Below are positions 26,401 through 32,000 of a stretch of 32,000 bases of DNA, piece by piece. The stretch's first letter is position 1. Each line of letters begins with the position of its first letter. Location of the stretch: assembly GCF_900089835.1 (NCBI RefSeq), contig NZ_OANU01000101.1, forward strand, positions 1 to 32,000, given 5' to 3'. The translations under genes and the position numbers were made by a program. The DNA comes from Vibrio thalassae. Its GTDB lineage: Bacteria; Pseudomonadota; Gammaproteobacteria; Enterobacterales; Vibrionaceae. The notes beneath the pieces were generated by a model. That model had not been told where the DNA came from, did no database searches, and was given only the letters and a program-made list of their open reading frames with translations.

Positions 26401-26438
26401 AAACCGTGTATCTTAACAAATACACGGTTTTGTTTTTT
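26401..26438 (+). terminator. Intrinsic terminator of trxA
   Basis: AAACCGTGTAT (26401-26411), 8-base loop, ATACACGGTTT (26420-26430), then a T-run to 26438. Confidence 0.93.
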
Positions 26439-26579
26439 TCAAAGCTAGACTAGACTCAGTTTTAGTGATAATTTATCGCACGTAAAATAAACAAGTGTTC
26501 ACTTCTTGGTCGATCCTGAGACCAAATCCTTCTTAATAACAAAACAGATCCTATTTTGACTAAACAAACATCCACCACA

Positions 26580-27839
26580 ATGAACTTAACAGAATTGAAG
26601 AACAGACCTGTTTCTGAGCTCGTTAAACTTGGCGAATCTCTTGGTCTGGAAAACTTAGCTCGTCTGCGTAAGCAAGACATCATTTTCGCCATCTTAAAAG
26701 CCCATGCGAAAAGTGGTGAAGATATCTTTGGTGACGGGGTCTTAGAGATTCTTCAAGACGGTTTTGGTTTCCTGCGTAGCGCAGACAGTTCGTACCTAGC
26801 AGGTCCAGACGACATCTATGTTTCTCCAAGTCAGATTCGTCGTTTTAACCTTCGCACTGGTGACTCAATCGCTGGTAAGATTCGTCCACCTAAAGACGGT
26901 GAGCGCTATTTTGCGCTGTTAAAAGTTAACACGGTTAATGACGACAAACCTGATAACGCGCGTAACAAGATTCTTTTTGAAAACTTAACACCTCTACATG
27001 CTAACGAACGCATGATAATGGAGCGTGGTAACGGTTCAACAGAAGACATTACCGCTCGTGTTCTTGACCTTGCATCTCCGATTGGTAAAGGTCAACGTGG
27101 CCTGATTGTCGCTCCGCCAAAAGCGGGTAAGACAATGCTGCTGCAGAACATCGCTCAAAGTATTGCGCATAACCACCCTGAATGTGAATTGATGGTTCTT
27201 CTTATCGATGAGCGTCCAGAGGAAGTAACCGAGATGCAACGCCTAGTGAAAGGTGAAGTAGTTGCCTCGACATTTGATGAGCCAGCGTCTCGTCACGTGC
27301 AAGTTGCTGAAATGGTGATTGAGAAGGCGAAGCGCCTTGTTGAGCACAAGAAAGACGTGGTTATCCTACTAGACTCTATCACTCGTCTAGCGCGTGCCTA
27401 CAACACGGTAGTTCCTTCTTCTGGTAAGGTACTTACTGGTGGTGTTGATGCTAACGCCCTGCATCGTCCTAAGCGATTCTTCGGTGCCGCTCGTAATGTA
27501 GAAGAAGGTGGAAGCCTAACTATCATCGCAACAGCTCTAGTTGATACTGGTTCTAAGATGGATGAAGTTATCTACGAAGAGTTTAAGGGTACAGGTAACA
27601 TGGAACTGCACCTAAACCGTAAGATTGCTGAAAAACGTGTATTCCCAGCTATTGACTTTAATCGCTCTGGTACACGTCGTGAAGAGTTGTTGACTAAGCC
27701 TGATGAGCTACAGAAAATGTGGATTCTGCGCAAGATTGTTCACCCTATGGGCGAAACAGACGCAATGGAGTTCCTCATTGATAAGTTAGCAATGACGAAG
27801 ACGAATGATGAGTTCTTTGATGCGATGCGTCGTCAGTAA
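26580..27839 (+). CDS. rho: Transcription termination factor Rho
   Basis: 419 residues, identical in length to E. coli Rho. A hexameric RNA-dependent ATPase that ends transcription of untranslated RNA. The N-terminal [19 protein letters not shown] domain is followed by the OLD-fold primary RNA site ([17 protein letters not shown]), Walker [27 protein letters not shown], the [16 protein letters not shown] region with GKVLTGGVD as Q-loop, and the R-loop near GTGNMELHL. An in-frame TTG at 26556 would add 8 residues, but the ATG at 26580 matches the conserved start. Neither has a clear ribosome site. The leader 26439-26579 is C-poor and shows no structure I recognise. Confidence 0.97.
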   Translation: MNLTELKNRPVSELVKLGESLGLENLARLRKQDIIFAILKAHAKSGEDIFGDGVLEILQDGFGFLRSADSSYLAGPDDIYVSPSQIRRFNLRTGDSIAGKIRPPKDGERYFALLKVNTVNDDKPDNARNKILFENLTPLHANERMIMERGNGSTEDITARVLDLASPIGKGQRGLIVAPPKAGKTMLLQNIAQSIAHNHPECELMVLLIDERPEEVTEMQRLVKGEVVASTFDEPASRHVQVAEMVIEKAKRLVEHKKDVVILLDSITRLARAYNTVVPSSGKVLTGGVDANALHRPKRFFGAARNVEEGGSLTIIATALVDTGSKMDEVIYEEFKGTGNMELHLNRKIAEKRVFPAIDFNRSGTRREELLTKPDELQKMWILRKIVHPMGETDAMEFLIDKLAMTKTNDEFFDAMRRQ

Positions 27840-27872
27840 TACATTTTAAGCTGACAGCAAATCTCAGATTTT

Positions 27873-27905
27873 AAACGTCACCCAATATGGGTGGCGTTTT
27901 TGTTT
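27873..27905 (+). terminator. Intrinsic terminator of rho
   Basis: AAACGTCACCC, loop AATAT, GGGTGGCGTTT (one G-T pair) and more T residues. Confidence 0.88.
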
Positions 27906-27958
27906 GCACTTAACCTCTTTCCAGCGCACAATATCAAAAGTGTTAACAGGAGGTTAAT

Positions 27959-28957
27959 ATGCTACAAGGATGGTTAGCGTCTCTTCTCCTATCATGTGCT
28001 GCGTTGTTATCGCTACCAGCATTCGCGTCGAAGGAGATGACGCAACAAGAAGTCAATCAATGGATCAATAATCCTATTGTTCAGCAAAAAGTCACCGAAT
28101 ATATGGACTTGGTGATGAAAGATGAGATTGATGGATTAAAATTTGCTCTTAATCGTTTGGCGCTTCCTCAACAGGAGGTGGCTAGGTATGTGCTGTTACA
28201 AGAAATCGAGCAGCGCGGCATCATCTTGACGCCCAAAATGGCGATCTTCGTAAAAAGTCAAAAATCGCTCCCTACGACCTATACCATGTTGGAACGCGGT
28301 GATGGTTATGAATTTTCAATACCTGCGTTTAATTATCCCGCTATCTCTGCTCGCCTGATAAAAAGTTGGAACAGTGACCAAAAAACTCTCGAATTCATAT
28401 TGCGAGTTGAAAGGGAAGATCTTGTGCTGCGAGATTGGCTATCACAGGGAACGGATTACGACAGGCAAATACGGGAAGATTTATTAGTTCATGAATTTGA
28501 TAGTCTGTCATTAGAAGCCAATGCCTATTTGACCAAACAACTGACAGAGGCAACGATTACCGAGTGGTTACCTTCAACTCGCGTGTTAGTACGTATGGCG
28601 CAAGTTAATCAGGATGAAAAGTTGTATGAGCTGCTTTGGAAAATGCGCGCGGACTATCACAGTCAAGCTGAACTAGAACGTTTGGCTCAGGTGAAATCGC
28701 CTTTCGCGATGCAACAGATCATGCTTGCATCTCGTAATCCTAGTTTAAAACAACAAGCCATTACAGAACTGGCCAGTATTAGTCCGTTACCTGAGAACGT
28801 AAAACAGTTTCTGGTTGCTCGTATGACAAGTGTTGACGATGCCAGCTTCGTTGCGACTCAATTAGCGCAAAATGGCCATAGTGGTTGGGTTAGAGATGTG
28901 GTTTCATCCAACAATCAAGTAAAAACGAGTCTGATTATGCAGGCTTTGTCCAACTAG
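27959..28957 (+). CDS. Secreted protein of unknown function
   Basis: 332 residues, not recognised. A clear Sec signal peptide is present: WLASLLLSCAALLSLP then AFAS, cleavage probably after residue 23 or 24. The Cys in the h-region does not form a proper lipobox. The mature protein is mostly alpha-helical and hydrophilic with repeated leucine-spaced helices (for example YVLLQEIEQRGI, LERLAQVKSPFAMQQIML, LKQQAITELASI), reminiscent of HEAT-like helical repeats, but this is only an impression. A strong AGGAGG ribosome site precedes the ATG. It lies alone between the rho terminator and ubiD. Probably periplasmic. Confidence 0.85.
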   Translation: MLQGWLASLLLSCAALLSLPAFASKEMTQQEVNQWINNPIVQQKVTEYMDLVMKDEIDGLKFALNRLALPQQEVARYVLLQEIEQRGIILTPKMAIFVKSQKSLPTTYTMLERGDGYEFSIPAFNYPAISARLIKSWNSDQKTLEFILRVEREDLVLRDWLSQGTDYDRQIREDLLVHEFDSLSLEANAYLTKQLTEATITEWLPSTRVLVRMAQVNQDEKLYELLWKMRADYHSQAELERLAQVKSPFAMQQIMLASRNPSLKQQAITELASISPLPENVKQFLVARMTSVDDASFVATQLAQNGHSGWVRDVVSSNNQVKTSLIMQALSN

Positions 28958-29043
28958 TATCATCCATTGTTTGACGTGCAAATTTCACTCATAGGTGGGT
29001 TTGCGTATATAATGCGAACATCTTTCAAGGCGATGTTACCCCT

Positions 29044-30909
29044 ATGAATTTTAAGGATTTAAGAGATTTTATTCAGCACTTGGAAAACCAAGGGCTACTT
29101 AAACGCATTTCTCACCCTGTCGACCCAGACTATGAAATGACGGAGATCAGTGACCGCACATTGCGAGCGGGTGGTCCGGCATTATTGTTCGAAAACCCAA
29201 TTGGTTACGATGTTCCTGTGCTAACCAATTTGTTTGGTACTTCTGAACGAGTCGCTATTGGTATGGGGCGTAAGCAGGTCTCTGAGCTTCGTGAAGTGGG
29301 TAAGTTATTGGCTTACCTAAAAGAGCCTGAGCCGCCGAGAGGATTTAAAGATGCGATCGATAAGATTCCGGTCTTTAAACAAGTCCTCAATATGCCCGTC
29401 AAAAGATTGCGCAAGGCAAAGTGCCAAGAAATAGTTTGGCAAGGTGAAGAAGTCGATCTTGATAAAATTCCAGTGATGAGCTGTTGGCCAGACGATGTTG
29501 CGCCACTTCTTACCTGGGGGCTGACGGTAACGAGAGGACCCAATAAGAAGCGACAAAACCTAGGTATCTATCGTCAGCAGAAGATCGCTAAGAATAAAAT
29601 CATCATGCGCTGGCTTGCTCACCGAGGTGGCGCATTAGATCTACGTGATTGGATGGAAACCAATCCAGGTAAACCTTTTCCAGTATCGGTTGCTTTCGGT
29701 GCAGACCCCGCCACTATCTTAGGGGCGGTAACTCCTGTACCAGATACGTTGTCAGAGTACGCGTTTGCTGGTTTATTACGGGGTGAAAAAACTGAAGTGA
29801 TCAAATCCATCAGTAACGATTTAGAGGTTCCGGCGAGTGCGGAGATCGTTCTTGAAGGCTACATTGACCCGAATGAGTTTGCAGATGAGGGACCTTATGG
29901 TGATCACACGGGTTACTACAACGAAGTAGAAAAACACCATGTGTTTACCATTACTCACGTTACTATGCGTCAGAATCCTATCTATCACAGCACGTATACT
30001 GGACGTCCACCGGATGAACCTGCCGTATTAGGTGTGGCGCTTAACGAAGTCTTTGTGCCAATTTTACAAAAGCAATTTCCTGAAATAGAGGATTTTTATC
30101 TTCCACCGGAAGGTTGCTCATATCGCATGGCAGTCGTGACAATGAAAAAGCAATACCCTGGTCATGCAAAACGGGTAATGATGGGGGTATGGTCATTCCT
30201 TCGACAATTTATGTATACCAAGTTTGTTATTGTTTGCGATGAAAGTGTCAATGCTCGCAGTTGGACTGACGTCACTCAGGCGATGAATGAGCATATGTTG
30301 CCAGGTCGAGATACGTTGATGATTGAAAGCACCCCCATTGACTCTTTGGACTTTGCCTCTCCGGTTGTTGGGCTTGGTTCGAAAATGGGTCTGGATGCAA
30401 CAATAAAGTGGGATGCAGAGATTGCTCTTGGAGCGAGTAAATTTGGAACGTCACCATCTACCTTAACGACTCAGGCATTTGATGAAAATGCATTAAAAAC
30501 CGAGATCGTTACCCAGTATCCTGAAATTATCGATGTGTATGTCGCGCCGGGAACAGGGACAAGTCGGATGGTGCTACTGACATTGAATAAACAACGCGCG
30601 GGTCAGGCAGTGGCAGTAATGAAAGGTATTGCTGATTTAGCCGCTCGCTACTTTGACGTTAAGTTTATGGTAGCGTGTGATGAAGACGTCAATGTTAGAG
30701 ACTGGAATGATGTAATTTGGGCAATCACTACAAGAATGGATCCGGCTCGTGATACTGTCATTATCAATGATGTGAGTTCTCGAGCTCTATTCGATGCCAC
30801 CAACAAACTGGAAACAGAAGTGGAGCGCGAATGGGGGGTTCCAATAAAGAAAGATCCACAATTGGTCGAGAAGATAGACGCTATTTGGGATGAGCTTAAT
30901 ATCTTATGA
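29044..30909 (+). CDS. ubiD: Prenylated-FMN decarboxylase UbiD (ubiquinone synthesis), enlarged form
   Basis: 621 residues against about 497 in E. coli. It decarboxylates polyprenyl-4-hydroxybenzoate in ubiquinone synthesis using prenylated FMN made by UbiX. Conserved: NLGIYRQQ and [12 protein letters not shown] for cofactor binding, [20 protein letters not shown] (catalytic Glu/Asp/Glu region) and the normal C-terminal end [20 protein letters not shown]. The extra length comes from an insert before that end. Residues about 492-591 repeat residues about 345-459 (both contain PEI-D-Y, RM, KQ, G-A, VM-G, KF, V-CDE-VN-R-W-DV and RDT). So the C-terminal dimerisation half is tandemly duplicated. 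It overlaps the following ferredoxin gene by 4 bases. Confidence 0.96.
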   Translation: MNFKDLRDFIQHLENQGLLKRISHPVDPDYEMTEISDRTLRAGGPALLFENPIGYDVPVLTNLFGTSERVAIGMGRKQVSELREVGKLLAYLKEPEPPRGFKDAIDKIPVFKQVLNMPVKRLRKAKCQEIVWQGEEVDLDKIPVMSCWPDDVAPLLTWGLTVTRGPNKKRQNLGIYRQQKIAKNKIIMRWLAHRGGALDLRDWMETNPGKPFPVSVAFGADPATILGAVTPVPDTLSEYAFAGLLRGEKTEVIKSISNDLEVPASAEIVLEGYIDPNEFADEGPYGDHTGYYNEVEKHHVFTITHVTMRQNPIYHSTYTGRPPDEPAVLGVALNEVFVPILQKQFPEIEDFYLPPEGCSYRMAVVTMKKQYPGHAKRVMMGVWSFLRQFMYTKFVIVCDESVNARSWTDVTQAMNEHMLPGRDTLMIESTPIDSLDFASPVVGLGSKMGLDATIKWDAEIALGASKFGTSPSTLTTQAFDENALKTEIVTQYPEIIDVYVAPGTGTSRMVLLTLNKQRAGQAVAVMKGIADLAARYFDVKFMVACDEDVNVRDWNDVIWAITTRMDPARDTVIINDVSSRALFDATNKLETEVEREWGVPIKKDPQLVEKIDAIWDELNIL

Positions 30910-31178
30910 GCAGGCGTGTTTGGCTAAAGCCTCAGAATCTTGGATTTACGGTTAGCGATGGGGAAACCATCTTAGAGGCAGCGCTCAACCAAAATCTTGC
31001 GTTTCCACATCGATGCCAAGTCGGAGCCTGTGCTTCGTGCTTATGTCGAATAGAGTCTGGGCAAGTCAGTTATGATCTAGAGCCAATGTTAACTGAGAAA
31101 GAAAAGCAGCAAGGTTGGATGTTCTCGTGCCTTGCTTATGCTGAAAGCGATCTAGTGATCACCTTCAGTGACGAATAA
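30906..31178 (+). CDS. Plant-type 2Fe-2S ferredoxin
   Basis: 90 residues. The cluster ligands are C37, C42, C45 and C75 in the order C-x4-C-x2-C-x29-C ([13 protein letters not shown] ... FSCLAY), typical of plant-type ferredoxins and of the ferredoxin domains of oxygenase reductases. The start overlaps the ubiD stop (ATGA), and fre begins 12 bases after its stop, so the three are one operon. It may shuttle electrons from Fre to an unknown acceptor. The link with ubiquinone or UbiX-flavin chemistry is inference. Confidence 0.93.
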   Translation: MSRRVWLKPQNLGFTVSDGETILEAALNQNLAFPHRCQVGACASCLCRIESGQVSYDLEPMLTEKEKQQGWMFSCLAYAESDLVITFSDE

Positions 31179-31190
31179 AAGAGATAAAAC

Positions 31191-31904
31191 ATGACAATAA
31201 AATGTAAAGTAAAGTCGATTGAGCCCTTAGCAGCAAATACCTATCAAATCTTGTTGCACCCTGAGCAGCCAGTGAGCTTTAAAGCTGGTCAGTATTTAAT
31301 GGTCGTAATGGGGGAGGCCGATAAGCGCCCTTTCTCGATTGCGAGTAGTCCTTGTCGTCACGAAGGTGAGATCGAACTGCACATTGGTGCAGCTGAGCAC
31401 AATGCGTACGCTATTGAGGTCGTCGAATCGATGAAACAAGCGCTAGCAAACGGAGGGGACATCACGATTGATGCTCCTCATGGTGAAGCTTGGATTCGTG
31501 AAGACAATCAGCGACCTATTTTGCTTATCGCGGGAGGCACAGGATTTAGTTACGTGCGCTCTATTCTTGATCACTGTATTAGCCAAAATATAGAACAGCC
31601 GATCCATCTTTATTGGGGTGGTCGTGATGAAGCTCAGCTTTATGCCAAAAAAGAAATGATGGAAATTGCTGACAAGCATCAGCGTATCCAGTTCATTCCT
31701 GTGATTGAAGAAGCACTAGCGGATTGGTCGGGGAAAAAAGGTAATGTGCTGCAAGCAGTAAGTGACGATTTCGATACATTGGCGGATTTCGATATCTATA
31801 TAGCAGGACGATTTGAAATGGCCGGTGCTGCTCGTGAGCAGTTCACGCAAACGAAGCAAGCAAAGTCTGATCATATGTTTGGTGATGCTTACGCATTTAT
31901 CTAA
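31191..31904 (+). CDS. fre: NAD(P)H-flavin reductase Fre
   Basis: 237 residues, close to E. coli Fre (233) and to LuxG. It reduces free FMN, FAD or riboflavin with NAD(P)H and releases reduced flavin to other enzymes, plausibly including UbiX that serves UbiD. Motifs: [20 protein letters not shown] (flavin site, RPFS), [24 protein letters not shown] (nucleotide site), [13 protein letters not shown] and [10 protein letters not shown], ending GDAYAFI as E. coli ends GDAFAFI. Last gene of the ubiD-ferredoxin-fre operon. Confidence 0.97.
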   Translation: MTIKCKVKSIEPLAANTYQILLHPEQPVSFKAGQYLMVVMGEADKRPFSIASSPCRHEGEIELHIGAAEHNAYAIEVVESMKQALANGGDITIDAPHGEAWIREDNQRPILLIAGGTGFSYVRSILDHCISQNIEQPIHLYWGGRDEAQLYAKKEMMEIADKHQRIQFIPVIEEALADWSGKKGNVLQAVSDDFDTLADFDIYIAGRFEMAGAAREQFTQTKQAKSDHMFGDAYAFI

Positions 31905-31922
31905 ATGTTAGAGTTTTGTGGC

Positions 31923-31956
31923 CAAAAGGAGAGTTTTTATACTCTCCTTTTGCTTT
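31923..31956 (+). terminator. Intrinsic terminator of the ubiD-fre operon
   Basis: CAAAAGGAGAGT, loop TTTTAT, ACTCTCCTTTTG, followed by CTTTT. The remaining bases to the window end are AT-rich and hold a further small palindrome AAAAGCGCTTTT. Confidence 0.88.
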
Positions 31957-32000
31957 TGTGATGCAATTTTCAGCAAAAGCGCTTTTTTTCTAAAAAATAT

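Noticed and set aside
26556..26579. TTG start extending Rho by 8 residues
   Set aside because: The conserved Rho N-terminus begins at MNLTEL (26580), giving 419 residues as in E. coli; no ribosome site supports the TTG.

Overview
The window looks like a stretch of the main chromosome of a Vibrio species (Vibrionaceae, Gammaproteobacteria). The evidence is a vibrio-type thiCEFSGH operon next to a TsrA-like gene, two perfect 16-bp ParB-binding parS palindromes of the kind found near chromosome I origins, a CsrB-family RNA with a VarA/GacA-type box upstream, and the enterobacterial/vibrio order gppA-rhlB / trxA-rho.

Layout. 1-205: 3' remnant of an IS3-family insertion sequence. 387-770: crcB/fluC fluoride channel. 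792-7146: thiamin operon thiC-thiE-thiF-thiS-thiG-thiH, controlled by a TPP riboswitch whose 3' edge overlaps the ribosome binding site of a 10-codon leader ORF, and closed by a strong terminator. A parS palindrome lies inside thiE and another directly after thiH. 7164-8957 (-): large M24B aminopeptidase P. 9103-11350: divergent LysR regulator and Bcr/CflA-type MFS exporter. 11442-11726: tsrA, an H-NS-like silencer lacking a DNA-binding tail. 11787-14299 (-): bufferin operon bufA1-bufB-bufC-bufD (secreted Cys peptide, MNIO/DUF692 enzyme, DUF2063 partner, DoxX membrane protein), a copper-handling RiPP metallophore system. 14557-16728: uvrD. 16821-17238 (-): CsrB/C/D-family regulatory RNA, with its activator box at 17396-17413. 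17442-18905 (-): AraC regulator plus LysE-type exporter. 18991-19902 (-): rarD. 20103-22233: recQ and an overlapping DUF3630 gene. 22364-23077: yhhQ (queuosine-precursor importer) behind a preQ1-I-type translational riboswitch. 23144-25952 (-): rhlB-gppA. 26061-27839: trxA and rho. 27959-28957: unrecognised secreted protein. 29044-31904: ubiD-ferredoxin-fre, in which UbiD carries an internal tandem duplication.

Together the genes cover cofactor synthesis (thiamin, ubiquinone, flavin reduction, queuosine precursor uptake), RNA and DNA helicases, global regulation (Csr RNA, TsrA, Rho) and metal/halide stress (bufferin, FluC). Coding density is high and genes are mostly separated by clear intrinsic terminators. 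The window is mostly vertical core genome. The mobile trace is the IS end at the left border, and the bufferin operon is accessory-like. All family assignments come from reading the sequence; no searches were run.
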